A stretch of 42,543 nucleotides of DNA from Mesonia profundi (GCF_031085155.1 NZ_JAVHUL010000025.1:1-42543), one strand, 5' to 3'. Counted from the stretch's first letter, positions 25,409 through 34,404 are shown. A program made the numbers and translations. The notes: generated by a model not told the origin, from the letters alone.

Positions 25409-25550
25409 AATTTCATTTTAAAATATAGGCCATAAATATACGTTTCAAATCTCATTATCTAAAGTTTATAAGGCTTTTTTTATACTTATAGTAAGAATTA
25501 TAGTCTTTGATTTCCTATTTTTACAATACTTAAAAAAAATAAAATAAGTT

Positions 25551-26396
25551 ATGAGAAAGTTTACATTTTTATTAGTTTGTATTTTGCTTGCAGGTACCGC
25601 ATCTGCACAAATTCAAACGCCGCAACCTAGTCCAAGCGCTAAAATGGAGCAAATGGTAGGTTTAACAAGTATTCAGCTAGAATATTCTAGACCTTCTATG
25701 AGAGGAAGAGAAGTCTTCGGAAATTTGGTTCCTTACGATAAAATGTGGAGAGCTGGAGCAAATACGAATACCACCATCTCTTTTAGTGATGACGTAATGA
25801 TTGGAGGAAAAAAACTTCCAGCCGGTGCTTACGCTATTTTTACCGTACCGAATAAAAAATCTTGGGAGGTGATTTTTTATACTGATACTAATAATTGGGG
25901 TCTTCCAGAAAAGTGGAACGAAAGCAAAGTAGCTTTAAAAGCTACCGCTGAAGCTCAAAAAATGCCGATGGAAATGGAAACTTTTACCATGGTTATCGAC
26001 GAATTAACGAACAACTCTGCTGTCATTAGCTTTTTATGGGGTGATACCGTAGCTTCTTTTAAGGTAGATGTACCTACAGAAAGCAAAACTATGGCTAATA
26101 TTGAGAAAGCCCTTAACGGTCCTACGGCAAGCGATTATTATGGCGCAGCAGTGTATTACTTTGAAGAAGGAAAAGACATCAAACAAGCTTTAACATGGAT
26201 AAATAAGTCGGTGGATATGCAAAAAGATGTTCCTTACTACATGTTAAGAAAGAAGTCTCTAATTGAAGCTAAAGCAGGAAATAAGAAAGATGCCATTGCT
26301 ACCGCTAAAAAATCATTGGCAGGTGCTAAAAAAGAAGGGAATAAAGATTACGTTAAAATGAATGAAGATTCTTTAAAAGAATGGGGAGCTAAGTAA
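25551..26396 (+). CDS. DUF2911 domain protein, exported
   Basis: A 281-residue protein with signal peptide MRKFTFLLVCILLAGTASAQ. Residues about 30-170 are DUF2911, recognised by the IQLEYSRPSMRGREVFG, YDKMWRAGANTNTTI and LPAGAYAIFTVP segments; its function is unknown. The C-terminal third is helical with a repeat-like Lys/Ala pattern (EEGKDIKQALTWINKSVDM, DAIATAKKSL), suggesting a degenerate TPR. It likely acts in the periplasm. The MITE-like element begins at the base after its stop codon, so its 3' untranslated region is probably supplied by that element. Confidence 0.93.
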   Translation: MRKFTFLLVCILLAGTASAQIQTPQPSPSAKMEQMVGLTSIQLEYSRPSMRGREVFGNLVPYDKMWRAGANTNTTISFSDDVMIGGKKLPAGAYAIFTVPNKKSWEVIFYTDTNNWGLPEKWNESKVALKATAEAQKMPMEMETFTMVIDELTNNSAVISFLWGDTVASFKVDVPTESKTMANIEKALNGPTASDYYGAAVYYFEEGKDIKQALTWINKSVDMQKDVPYYMLRKKSLIEAKAGNKKDAIATAKKSLAGAKKEGNKDYVKMNEDSLKEWGAK

Positions 26397-26556
26397 TACC
26401 AATTTTACCTTAAAATAAGCTATATAATTGAATGTATTTCACCAACTACTGCGTTAAAAATACTCGGCATAGCTATGGCTATGACTGCGTTTTTTGCCTT
26501 GTGCTTGAAAAAATACATTTTCAAATCCAATGGCTCATTTTAAAATAGAATTGGTA
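26397..26556. mobile_element. MITE-like element (160 bp) with terminal inverted repeats
   Basis: The ends TACCAATTTTACCTTAAAAT and, on the other strand, TACCAATTCTATTTTAAAAT match at 20 of 24 positions when the next four bases are included. The symmetry goes on inwards: TTGAATGTATTT against TTGAAAATGTATTT, GCGTT against ACGC, and a centre CATAGCTATGGCTATG. It has no coding capacity. Bounds TA...TA would fit TA-target insertion as used by IS630/Tc1-type transposases. I recall similar sequences in other flavobacteria, but could not check copy number here. Confidence 0.7.
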
Positions 26557-26580
26557 TAAGTTCACCTCTTATAAATTTTT

Positions 26581-26616
26581 AAATAAGGAAGTAATTTTTT
26601 ACTTCCTTATTTTTTT
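26581..26616. terminator. Bidirectional terminator hairpin
   Basis: AAATAAGGAAGTAA pairs perfectly with TTACTTCCTTATTT and continues into T on the plus strand. It would end plus-strand transcripts that pass the MITE, and it contains the stop codon of the convergent symporter gene (26607-26609). Confidence 0.75.
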
Positions 26617-28280
26617 GTCCCTATTTGAAGGATTGTCGCGATTCCCATCACTAGCGCACAACCAAATAAGTTAAGCCATAAATACGGCATCCAATCATTC
26701 CACCATCCTATGACCACAATAACTTGTGTAATAATGGCCGCAATAAAGGTAGCATTGCTTTTTACATATTTTATGAAAAACGCAAGTAAGAATATTCCTA
26801 AAACATTTCCGTAGAAAATAGAGCCTATAATATTGACCAGCTGAATTAAGTTATCAAATAGATTGGCCGTACACGCAATTATAATGGCGATTATCCCCCA
26901 TATAAGAGTAAAAATTCTGGAAGCATTTAGGTAATGCTTTTCAGATTTTTCGGTTTTGACATTTCTTTTGTACAAATCAATCACCGTTGTAGAGGCTAAC
27001 GAATTTAACTCTGAAGCCGTAGAAGACATCGCCGCCGATAGAATCACTGCCAACAATAAACCAATCAAGCCTATAGGCAAGTGGTTCAGAATAAAGTGAA
27101 TAAAAACATAATCTTTATCGTTGGTTTCAATACTTTCATCGGCTTGTTTAATTAAGACACTGGCTTCTTCTCGCAATACTGATTCTTCTTGTTGGAGCTG
27201 ATTTAATTCCGCTTTAGCGATATTAGCCTCTGCAGGAATAGACAACTTCACAAATGCGGTAGATTTTTCTGCTTTTTTTAGCTGAAGCTGATTAAGCTCC
27301 TCTTGCAATTCACGATACTCGTCTTGATAAGCAGAATTTTCAATTACTTGTGTGGAAACCGGATTAAAATTAAGTGGCGACGGATGGTATTGATAAAACA
27401 CGAAAACCATAACCCCCACCAAAAGAATAAAAAACTGCATAGGAACTTTTAACAAGCCGTTAAAAATAAGCCCCATCTGACTTTGTTTTAAACTTTTGGC
27501 CGAAAGATAACGTTGCACCTGGCTTTGGTCGGTTCCAAAATAAGAGAGCGCCAAAAATGTCCCTCCAATAAGTCCGCTCCAAATGGTATACCGATTTTCA
27601 AAATCAAAAGAGAAATCCAATACTTCCATTTTTCCGCTTGCTCCTGCAATGTCTAGGGCTTTGGTAAAGGTAATTCCTTCCGGTAAGTATTTTAAGATGA
27701 GGAAAAAAGCCACAAACATTCCGGTAAAAATAATTGCCATTTGCTGTTTTTGGGTCACGCTCACCGCTTTGGTTCCGCCAGAAACGGTGTAGATAATAAC
27801 CAATATTCCGATAAGTATATTAAGCGTAAATAAATCCCATCCCAATACTGCGGAAAGTACAATCGATGGTGCAAAAATGGTAATCCCAGCCGCTAATCCT
27901 CGCTGAACTAAAAACAAAAGTGCGGTAAGCGTTCGAGTCTTTAAATCGAAACGGGTTTCTAAGTATTCATAAGCGGTATATACTTTTAGACGGTGATAAA
28001 TGGGGAGAAAAACCATACAAATCACCACCATCGCAATGGGAACACCAATATAAAACTGGACGAACCCCATTCCGCTATGAAAAGCTTGCCCAGGAGTAGA
28101 TAGAAACGTAATCGCACTGGCTTGAGTAGCCATTACAGACAGGCCAACCGTCCACCAACGCGCTTCATTACCTCCTTTTAAAAAATCGCTTACATTCTTA
28201 CTACCGCGAGAATGATAATAACCGTAAATGACAATAAAAGCCAGGGTAGAAAAGAGAATGACAAGATCTAAGGTATGCAT
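26607..28280 (-). CDS. Sodium:solute symporter (SSS family)
   Basis: A 557-residue membrane protein with about 13-14 helices. SSS signatures include GLSVMATQASAITFLSTPG in helices 1-2, IYTVSGGTKAVSVTQKQQ, FGTDQSQVQRYLS, and AMSSTASELNSLASTT with the Na-binding Ser/Thr region. The substrate is not evident; sugars, amino sugars and sialic acid are known for the family. A charged, coiled-coil-like insertion of about 75 residues (about 325-400, ELQEELNQLQLKKAEK and a second heptad run) lies between two helices and is unusual in length. A 35-residue membrane protein gene and a PIG-L deacetylase gene lie directly upstream, which points to an acetylated amino-sugar substrate (inference). The stop codon is inside the terminator stem. 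Confidence 0.93.
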   Translation of the reverse strand: MHTLDLVILFSTLAFIVIYGYYHSRGSKNVSDFLKGGNEARWWTVGLSVMATQASAITFLSTPGQAFHSGMGFVQFYIGVPIAMVVICMVFLPIYHRLKVYTAYEYLETRFDLKTRTLTALLFLVQRGLAAGITIFAPSIVLSAVLGWDLFTLNILIGILVIIYTVSGGTKAVSVTQKQQMAIIFTGMFVAFFLILKYLPEGITFTKALDIAGASGKMEVLDFSFDFENRYTIWSGLIGGTFLALSYFGTDQSQVQRYLSAKSLKQSQMGLIFNGLLKVPMQFFILLVGVMVFVFYQYHPSPLNFNPVSTQVIENSAYQDEYRELQEELNQLQLKKAEKSTAFVKLSIPAEANIAKAELNQLQQEESVLREEASVLIKQADESIETNDKDYVFIHFILNHLPIGLIGLLLAVILSAAMSSTASELNSLASTTVIDLYKRNVKTEKSEKHYLNASRIFTLIWGIIAIIIACTANLFDNLIQLVNIIGSIFYGNVLGIFLLAFFIKYVKSNATFIAAIITQVIVVIGWWNDWMPYLWLNLFGCALVMGIATILQIGTKK

Positions 28281-28283
28281 GGC

Positions 28284-28391
28284 TTATTGAAAATATTTCA
28301 TGATGATATAAAAAAACAAAACGTAAACTACATTCATTATTAAGAGCAAGGTGTAGCTTTTTTTCCACGTATATTTTTCGGGCTTTTCCAT
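28284..28391 (-). CDS. 35-residue single-pass membrane microprotein
   Basis: A short ORF with basic start MEKPEKYTWKKSY, one hydrophobic helix LLLIMNVVYVLFFYIIM and the tail KYFQ. Its ATG overlaps the PIG-L stop as TAATG, and only 3 bp separate its stop from the symporter ATG, so the three genes are tightly coupled. Size, topology and place suggest a small helper of the SSS transporter. I know of other small membrane proteins beside symporters (for example DUF4212 or DUF3311 types), but this one is shorter than those. The function is inferred from position only. Confidence 0.75.
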   Translation of the reverse strand: MEKPEKYTWKKSYTLLLIMNVVYVLFFYIIMKYFQ

Positions 28392-30880
28392 TATTTTCCG
28401 AGTGAAATTAAATTGGCAAATAAGCGATAAGACCCCGAAACACCTGCGGGAAACTCTCTAAAGAAACTTAATCCTGTATAAATGTAATTTCCTTTTCCGT
28501 AAGGGGCGACCAGTAAGCTGCCGTCCATCCAAGATTCTCCTTTTTCTTTTAACGAAAGAATAGGAGTGAAGTGTTTTTTGTCCCATTTACCAGGAAAATA
28601 TAAGCCGCGTTCTTGCACCCAGTTTTCAAAATCCTTAGTAGTGATTTTATTGGGAGAGTTGAGTACGGGATGTTTTTTTGCTAAAAATTTTACATCAGAA
28701 AATTCATCGGTTACCCGATCTTTAGAAAGTTCAAGCGAAAACGGCGCCAAACCCTGAGTAACTAAACCTCTATTGGTGTTGTATTGCACAATCATATTGC
28801 CGCCTTGCTTTACGTAAGCGAATAAAATATTTTGTTTATAAGCCAATTCATTTACGGTATTGTAAGCTCTAATTCCCATCACCACGGCATCAAAAGCTTT
28901 TAAATTTTCTAAAGAAATTTGACTAGGTGATAAAATACTTACTTGGTAACCAATCTCCCGTAGACTCTCTGGAACTACATCTCCCGCGCCTTCGATATAC
29001 GCAATTTTATCTCCTTTCTTTTTGATGTCTAAAGCGATGAGCTTAGCATTTGCAGGCTCTAACAAAATCTGTTTGGGAATATGCTCGTAATCTATTTCTA
29101 CTACATTTTGTTCATAGGTTTTACCTGAAGTGATAAAACTAGCTTTTAACTCATCTTCGGTTCCTTCTTTGGGCGGAGTGATGCTCAAATAGATGCGCTT
29201 TTCTTCTCCTTTTTTACTGAATTGTATCTCGTCTTTAGAATATTCTACTTTCCAATGATTAGGAACGTTTAATTCAAGTCGGCCTGAAATTTTATCAGAA
29301 AAAGACTTTATACGTATAGGTAATACTTTGGTATTTTCATTTCCAAAAATGAGGATAGGTTTTTCTATGCTTACCGAAATGGCAGGAACCACTTGAAAAG
29401 GCTCGTAGACTTCTCCTTCTACAGGATCATTATATTTATAAACCAATTCTTTCTCGAAAGTGATGTTTTCTCCTTCTAGTTCTAAGGTGAAATGAGCGGT
29501 TAGGGTAGATGGGGTTTCGGGTAAACCGATTAAATCCTTATTTTCTACTTCGTACATTCCTATTCCACTAGGCTTTTCTAGCCAATATGGATTCGTGTAT
29601 GGCGTGTTTTCAGGAACCGTAAATTCTTGTTCTAGCGTAATTCTTTGATTCGGGTTTAAAGCAGTTTTTAATTTTTTACTGAAGTTAGAATTGCTGATCG
29701 TTATTTCTTTCAGCACAGAGTTTCCTACGCGTTGGGTAGCTTCAATTTGTAAGGAAAGTTTTTCTCCCGGGGTGGTTAAGGCGGTTTCGGTAACGGCTTC
29801 CAAATAAAGCCCCGAACAAGCAGCAATAAGATTTTTAGTTTCTTTAAGCTTGATGTCTCTCCAATGCTTATTTTCAATTTTCTTAATAAGTTGGTAGACC
29901 TTTACCAAGTCTTTCACGCTTTTTGAAGGCGCTTTAAAATCGTATTCCTCTTTAATTTTAGCAACTAAGATTCCGATTTTTTTTCCTCCTTGTGCACGAG
30001 TCCAAGTGGTGTTGATGCCTTCAAAAATCGAATTTCCTTTCAGGTGATCTCCTTTGATTAACTCTATGTACTCTAATTGTTCGCCTCTTTCTGGCGTATT
30101 TCCAAAACCTTGTGATTTATGCTGACTTCTACTATGGGACGCGATTTCACTGTTAGAAATTCCAGTAAGCGGATTGTAAACTCCGGCGTCTATGACTGTC
30201 ATCCTGCTTTTATCTGCAGATTCAAATTTCTCTTGACTTCCGTAAAACCACCAAGAAGTATTAAAAAATAAACGTTGAGGCTGCCAAATGCCTACTGTTT
30301 TTGCTTCCGCGGAAGCGTAATTTTTATCGGCTGCTTTTTGAAAGGCTTCTAAACTCAATCTAGCCGAGGCCGTATGATGACCGTGCGTATTTCCTTCGGT
30401 GCGATGATCAAAACGGTTGATGATTACATCGGGTTGAAATTTACGAATGGTTTTTACCACATCATTTAATACCTCTTCTTTATTCCAAATCTCTAAGGTT
30501 TCTTGTGGCGTTTTAGAATAACCGAAATCATTGGCTCGGGTAAAAAATTGTTGTCCGCCATCAATTTTTCTAGCAGCCAATAATTCTTGGGTTCGTATGA
30601 GTCCCAGTTTTTCTCTTAGTTCTGGGCCAATAAGATTTTGACCTCCATCTCCGCGTGTAAGCGATAAATATGCGGTATTGGCATGCACCTGATTTGAAAA
30701 ATAGGAAATAAGCTTCGTATTTTCATCGTCGGGATGCGCAGCAAGGTATAAAACCGAACCTAGGAAATCTAACTTTTCTAGCTGTTGATATATTTCGGAA
30801 CTGTTGAGTTGATAAGGTTTTTGAGCGTATAGGGTAAAATTACTTAGTAAAATGAGTAGAACTAAAGCGAACTTTTTCAT
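28391..30880 (-). CDS. PIG-L/LmbE family deacetylase, exported, with C-terminal amidotransferase-like domain
   Basis: About 829 residues. The start at 30880 (MKKFALVLLILLSNFTLYAQ) gives a good signal peptide; the open frame extends to 30958, but that part would bury the signal. The catalytic domain (about 30-300) has the zinc motif AAHPDDENT, HRTEGNTHGHHT and a late His, as in N-acetylglucosaminyl-PI or GlcNAc deacetylases. A middle beta-rich part (about 400-600) and a C-terminal GATase/ThuA-like domain (AVVMGIRAYNTV onward) follow. It should remove acetyl groups from amino sugars in the periplasm and feed the adjacent symporter (inference). An ASAEA-coding palindrome lies at 30303-30316. Confidence 0.92.
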   Translation of the reverse strand: MKKFALVLLILLSNFTLYAQKPYQLNSSEIYQQLEKLDFLGSVLYLAAHPDDENTKLISYFSNQVHANTAYLSLTRGDGGQNLIGPELREKLGLIRTQELLAARKIDGGQQFFTRANDFGYSKTPQETLEIWNKEEVLNDVVKTIRKFQPDVIINRFDHRTEGNTHGHHTASARLSLEAFQKAADKNYASAEAKTVGIWQPQRLFFNTSWWFYGSQEKFESADKSRMTVIDAGVYNPLTGISNSEIASHSRSQHKSQGFGNTPERGEQLEYIELIKGDHLKGNSIFEGINTTWTRAQGGKKIGILVAKIKEEYDFKAPSKSVKDLVKVYQLIKKIENKHWRDIKLKETKNLIAACSGLYLEAVTETALTTPGEKLSLQIEATQRVGNSVLKEITISNSNFSKKLKTALNPNQRITLEQEFTVPENTPYTNPYWLEKPSGIGMYEVENKDLIGLPETPSTLTAHFTLELEGENITFEKELVYKYNDPVEGEVYEPFQVVPAISVSIEKPILIFGNENTKVLPIRIKSFSDKISGRLELNVPNHWKVEYSKDEIQFSKKGEEKRIYLSITPPKEGTEDELKASFITSGKTYEQNVVEIDYEHIPKQILLEPANAKLIALDIKKKGDKIAYIEGAGDVVPESLREIGYQVSILSPSQISLENLKAFDAVVMGIRAYNTVNELAYKQNILFAYVKQGGNMIVQYNTNRGLVTQGLAPFSLELSKDRVTDEFSDVKFLAKKHPVLNSPNKITTKDFENWVQERGLYFPGKWDKKHFTPILSLKEKGESWMDGSLLVAPYGKGNYIYTGLSFFREFPAGVSGSYRLFANLISLGK
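30303..30316. repeat. Palindrome GCTTCCGCGGAAGC inside the PIG-L gene
   Basis: A second exact copy of the 14-bp word seen in ftsK, again in frame as ASAEA and followed by Lys, in an unrelated protein. Confidence 0.7.
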
Positions 30881-30938
30881 TGACATCAATTTGGGTGCTG
30901 CCAAATATAAGAACTTTAAAAGCATCCTAAAGTTAATC

Positions 30939-31478
30939 TTATAAAGAATCTGAACCATCGTCTACAAAAGCATCTTTCTTTACCAAAGAAATGGCTTTTT
31001 GCAATACCAAATTGTTGGGGTAAGTGACCAATTCTCCATTAGGGATTCTCAAATACACGTGAAAAGCTTTAATGTCTTCGATGATTCCCTCTAAAGGAAC
31101 ATCTGCATCGTGTATTTTTATTTCGTCTCCAATTTTATAGGGAAAAGAAAAGAACATAATCACGCCAGAGGTGATGTTACTTAAGATGGACCAAACTGCA
31201 AAGAGACCAATTCCTATCACGGCAAATACCGAGGAGAAAATAAGTGCTAAATCTTCGGCTTTAACTCCCCAAACGATCATGAGTAGGAAGATGGCGATAA
31301 AGATCATTAAGACATTAATGTACTTTACCATCAATCTTACACGCGCCAAGTTAATGCCTTGTCTTTTACCTACTTTATTTGCGGTAGTGGTTAAAATTAA
31401 GCGCAGTAATAACAAGCCAACAAGAACCGCTATACTGATAATAAAATCGGAGGAATGAGGTGAAAAAAAATCGCGCAT
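30939..31478 (-). CDS. Small MscS-family mechanosensitive channel
   Basis: A 179-residue membrane protein with three hydrophobic helices and a short MscS beta domain. The pore-helix region VWSILSNITSGVIMFFS and the following YKIGDEIKI match MscS; FHVYLRIPNGELVTYPNN is the beta domain. It is much shorter than E. coli MscS because the C-terminal alpha/beta vestibule is missing or reduced. It would release solutes on osmotic downshock. It is on the same strand as the PIG-L gene 58 bp away, and about 85 bp from maf. Confidence 0.9.
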   Translation of the reverse strand: MRDFFSPHSSDFIISIAVLVGLLLLRLILTTTANKVGKRQGINLARVRLMVKYINVLMIFIAIFLLMIVWGVKAEDLALIFSSVFAVIGIGLFAVWSILSNITSGVIMFFSFPYKIGDEIKIHDADVPLEGIIEDIKAFHVYLRIPNGELVTYPNNLVLQKAISLVKKDAFVDDGSDSL

Positions 31479-31562
31479 AGGGAATCGTAATTGAGATGCA
31501 AAATTACATAATTCAATTACAATAGGTTGACTTTTGTGATCCTAAATGATGATAAAATTAGG

Positions 31563-32156
31563 TTAAAATTTCATCAGATTTTCATAGATCAAATGTGTAG
31601 GCATTCCCATAACGGTATAAAAAGAACCTTCAATCTTTTTAATGCCTATTTGGCCAATCCATTCTTGAATTCCGTAGGCGCCAGCTTTGTCAAAAGGTTG
31701 ATAATAATCTAAATAATAATCAATTTCTGAATTCGATAATTTATCGAAGTGAACAGTGGTAATATCTTTAAAATCAACAGACTTCTCTTTAGAGCTTAAG
31801 TGAACAGATGAAATCACCTGATGTTCTTTTTGAGATAGCTTAGAAAGCATTTCAAAAGCTTCTTCACGGTCTTTAGGCTTCCCCAAAATTTCATTATCAA
31901 GGCAAACAATTGTATCGCCAGTGATTAAAATATCCTGTTCGCCTAAGTCTTTTTTAAAAGGCTCTGCTTTGAGTTTTGCTAAATATAAAGCCACTTCTGG
32001 CGGACTCAAATGACTAGGGTAGCTCTCGATCACTTTTCTTATTTCTATGGAAAAAGAAAGTCCGAGTTCTTCCAAGATTTGTTTTCTTCGAGGCGACCCT
32101 GAAGCTAGAATGATATTCTTGTCTTTTAGTCGGTCTTTTAAAGGGTTTACTTCCAT
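31563..32156 (-). CDS. maf: Maf family nucleotide pyrophosphatase
   Basis: A 197-residue cytosolic enzyme of the Maf/HAM1 fold that hydrolyses non-canonical or excess nucleoside triphosphates (dTTP, UTP and modified forms) to monophosphates. The opening motif ILASGSPRRKQIL, the metal Asp in ILITGDTIVCLD, LGKPKDREEAFEMLS and the end motif KAGAYGIQEWIG are all present. The start overlaps the UbiA gene by 10 bp. Septum inhibition has been linked to Maf proteins, but here housecleaning is the safe call. Confidence 0.95.
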   Translation of the reverse strand: MEVNPLKDRLKDKNIILASGSPRRKQILEELGLSFSIEIRKVIESYPSHLSPPEVALYLAKLKAEPFKKDLGEQDILITGDTIVCLDNEILGKPKDREEAFEMLSKLSQKEHQVISSVHLSSKEKSVDFKDITTVHFDKLSNSEIDYYLDYYQPFDKAGAYGIQEWIGQIGIKKIEGSFYTVMGMPTHLIYENLMKF

Positions 32157-33061
32157 AAAAAGGGATATAAGGCTATTGATACAATTCCGAAAACTAATAT
32201 CAGTTTTAATATTCCGCTCAAATTACTAAATTCTTTTTTATTTTTTGCAGAAATAATTTTAAACATAAACCATAATAAGGGGGCTAGAATAAAAATAATT
32301 GCATAAATCATAGCGTATATATTTTGGTATAGATACGCGTAGATATAATATAAAATAGCCAAAAACGGAATCATGCTAATGGCGGAAATCAGCTTGTTGG
32401 TTCTTTCTTGGCCTAGCGCAATAGACAGGGTTTGTAATTCGGCTTTATGGTCTCCTTGAATGTCTTGTTGGTTTTTGACCATCTCCCTTAGCCAGTTGAT
32501 TAAGAAAGCAAAAATGGCGTAATCTACCAAAATAGATAGAAATGTTCTTTGCGAGTCTTGGTTTTGAGGTGTAATCGCGGGCAGTAAATCAAATAATCCT
32601 GGGAGAATAATCACCAAAGCTACAAGTGCACTTATGAGAAGATTACCCACTACCAAATACGATTTAAAGGAGGTGGCGTACAGGTATAGAATTCCTGAAA
32701 CCATAATAAAGATTCCACTAAAAACAGGTCTTCCAATCATATTAGAAAGATAAAAACCAAGTAACACGCCAATTATGTTGAAAGTTATAAATAAATTATA
32801 GGCTGTCTTTTCTGAAATTTGCCTCCCAACAATTACTTTGGCGGGTTGATTGACTTCATCGGCTTTTACACTGTAAATACTGTTGATGATATTTCCGGCA
32901 GCAGCCAAACAAACTGTTGCTAAAACCAAAAGGGAAAAACCAAATCCGTTCAAGGTAATTTCAACCGGGAAAGGATCAAGAAAGCAATATTTAATCACCA
33001 ATTGGGTGACGGCAATCATGAGTAAGTTGGGAAGACGAACCAGTTGTAAATATTTCTTCAT
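32147..33061 (-). CDS. UbiA-family prenyltransferase (geranylgeranylglycerol-phosphate geranylgeranyltransferase-like)
   Basis: A 304-residue membrane enzyme with eight or nine helices. The two Asp-rich motifs of UbiA enzymes are seen as NIINSIYSVKADEVNQP (first, with Asn for the leading Asp) and REMVKNQQDIQGDHK (second). In flavobacteria this gene is usually annotated as a GGGP geranylgeranyltransferase by similarity to archaeal lipid enzymes; the true acceptor in Bacteroidota is not known. It is co-linear with the KdsC-like gene (2 bp apart) and with maf (10-bp overlap). Confidence 0.88.
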   Translation of the reverse strand: MKKYLQLVRLPNLLMIAVTQLVIKYCFLDPFPVEITLNGFGFSLLVLATVCLAAAGNIINSIYSVKADEVNQPAKVIVGRQISEKTAYNLFITFNIIGVLLGFYLSNMIGRPVFSGIFIMVSGILYLYATSFKSYLVVGNLLISALVALVIILPGLFDLLPAITPQNQDSQRTFLSILVDYAIFAFLINWLREMVKNQQDIQGDHKAELQTLSIALGQERTNKLISAISMIPFLAILYYIYAYLYQNIYAMIYAIIFILAPLLWFMFKIISAKNKKEFSNLSGILKLILVFGIVSIALYPFLWK

Positions 33062-33063
33062 AA

Positions 33064-33573
33064 TTAATCGTTAAGCCATTTTTCTTGCACTTTCAACACT
33101 TGTTCAATAAGATCGCGTCCACAGCCTTTTCCGCCATTCTTATGAGAAATATATTTAGAAATCGCTTTCACTTCTGGAGCAGCGTCTTGTGGGCAAGTAG
33201 GTAATCCAATTAATCGCATGGGGTAGAGGTCTGGAATGTCGTCGCCCATATAGGCTACGTTTTCGGCTTTGATGCCATGAGAATCAAAAAACTCCTCCAA
33301 GCATGCTACTTTATCTTCTACACCCAAATGAATGTCGGTGATTCCCAAACCGTTTAAGCGTTTTCTTACCGCTTCATTTTTTCCTCCTGAAATAATACAA
33401 ACCGTATACCCGCTTTTCACTGCTTTTTTTAAGGCATAACCGTCTTTAATGTTCATGCTCCGTAAAAGTTCTCCTTCGGCAGAAATATGAACTGTGCCGT
33501 CTGTAAGTACTCCATCTACATCAAAAACAAAGGTGGTGATGTCGTTAAGAATTTCTTTATAATTTCGTTCCAT
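33064..33573 (-). CDS. KdsC-like HAD phosphatase (3-deoxy-D-manno-octulosonate 8-phosphate phosphatase type)
   Basis: A 169-residue capless HAD hydrolase, the size of KdsC/YrbI, which is a tetramer. The nucleophile motif is FVFDVDGVLTDG, motif II is CIISGGKN, and the late metal motif is YMGDDIPDL; GGKGCGRDLIE closes the protein as in KdsC. The likely role is release of KDO from KDO-8-phosphate for lipopolysaccharide. Related family members act on N-acylneuraminate 9-phosphate. The gene overlaps the DUF2520 gene by 17 bp. Confidence 0.92.
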   Translation of the reverse strand: MERNYKEILNDITTFVFDVDGVLTDGTVHISAEGELLRSMNIKDGYALKKAVKSGYTVCIISGGKNEAVRKRLNGLGITDIHLGVEDKVACLEEFFDSHGIKAENVAYMGDDIPDLYPMRLIGLPTCPQDAAPEVKAISKYISHKNGGKGCGRDLIEQVLKVQEKWLND

Positions 33574-34315
33574 AGGTAGCTTGTATCGATTGGGTGAGTA
33601 ATTTATAAATTTCTGTATAGTTTTCGTTGGTTAAAAGTTCTAAATGTTTCGCGATGCTTTGCTGGTCGTTTCTTAAAGCAGGGCCTGTTTGTACGGTTTT
33701 TGGCGAATGGAGGCTTGCTTTTCTTGCGGTTTCTGTAATTAATGCGTGTAAAATTTCGAAGGGAACTTCATTTTTTGCACATAAATCTTCCCCTATGTGA
33801 TAAAGGTGGTTTACAAAATTACACACAAATACGGCTGAAAGATGTAAGGATTTTCGCTGCGGACTAGAAATAGAAAACACTTTGGGAGAAATGGCCAAGG
33901 CTAATTTCTCTAATACGCTATAGATTTCCTTATCGGAAGCTTCTAAGCAAAGCGGAATACTTTTAAAATCTACCGGCGTATCTTTTGAAAAGGTTTGCAG
34001 CGGATAAAAAACACCATTCTTTTGAGCCGATTGAGAAAGCGGAATACTCCCGGAAGTATGCGCAATAATCGCATTGCTAGATTTAATTTTTTGGATAAAT
34101 TCTTCAATGGCATCGTCTTTTATAGCTAGCAAAAAAACATCGGCCTCTTTTAAATCTTCTAAACGACTGCAGGTGGAAACATCATCTCCAAATGGAATCA
34201 GTTTTTTGGGGTTCCTGCCATAGATTTGAACTAGCTGAACTTCGTTGCTTTCCGCGAAAGCGCGATAAAGATGAGTAGCTACATTTCCAGAGCCAAGAAT
34301 AGAAACTTTAATCAT
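33557..34315 (-). CDS. Rossmann-fold DUF2520 domain protein
   Basis: A 252-residue cytosolic protein. The N-terminal half is a Rossmann-like domain with nucleotide motif GSGNVATHL and IYGRNPKKL; the C-terminal half is DUF2520, with SLHLSAVFVCNFVNHLYHI, TARKASLHSPKTVQTGPALRND-type residues and a helical end. The overall shape is like ketopantoate or pyrroline-5-carboxylate reductases, but the substrate is not known. It is the first gene of the maf-UbiA-KdsC-DUF2520 run. The word GCTTTCCGCGAAAGC at 34247-34261 lies in its early codons (YRAFAES). Confidence 0.9.
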   Translation of the reverse strand: MIKVSILGSGNVATHLYRAFAESNEVQLVQIYGRNPKKLIPFGDDVSTCSRLEDLKEADVFLLAIKDDAIEEFIQKIKSSNAIIAHTSGSIPLSQSAQKNGVFYPLQTFSKDTPVDFKSIPLCLEASDKEIYSVLEKLALAISPKVFSISSPQRKSLHLSAVFVCNFVNHLYHIGEDLCAKNEVPFEILHALITETARKASLHSPKTVQTGPALRNDQQSIAKHLELLTNENYTEIYKLLTQSIQATYGTKL

Positions 34316-34404
34316 ATAAGAGCACTTTAAAAAAGAGTCGGTTAACTTTAACGAATAACTCTATATTTTACCGCTAAAATAAGAAGTATATCCCACAAAA
34401 ATGG

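Noticed and set aside
30881-30958. Upstream extension of the PIG-L gene into the MscS gene
   Set aside because: It would hide a standard signal peptide that begins at 30880 and would overlap the MscS stop.
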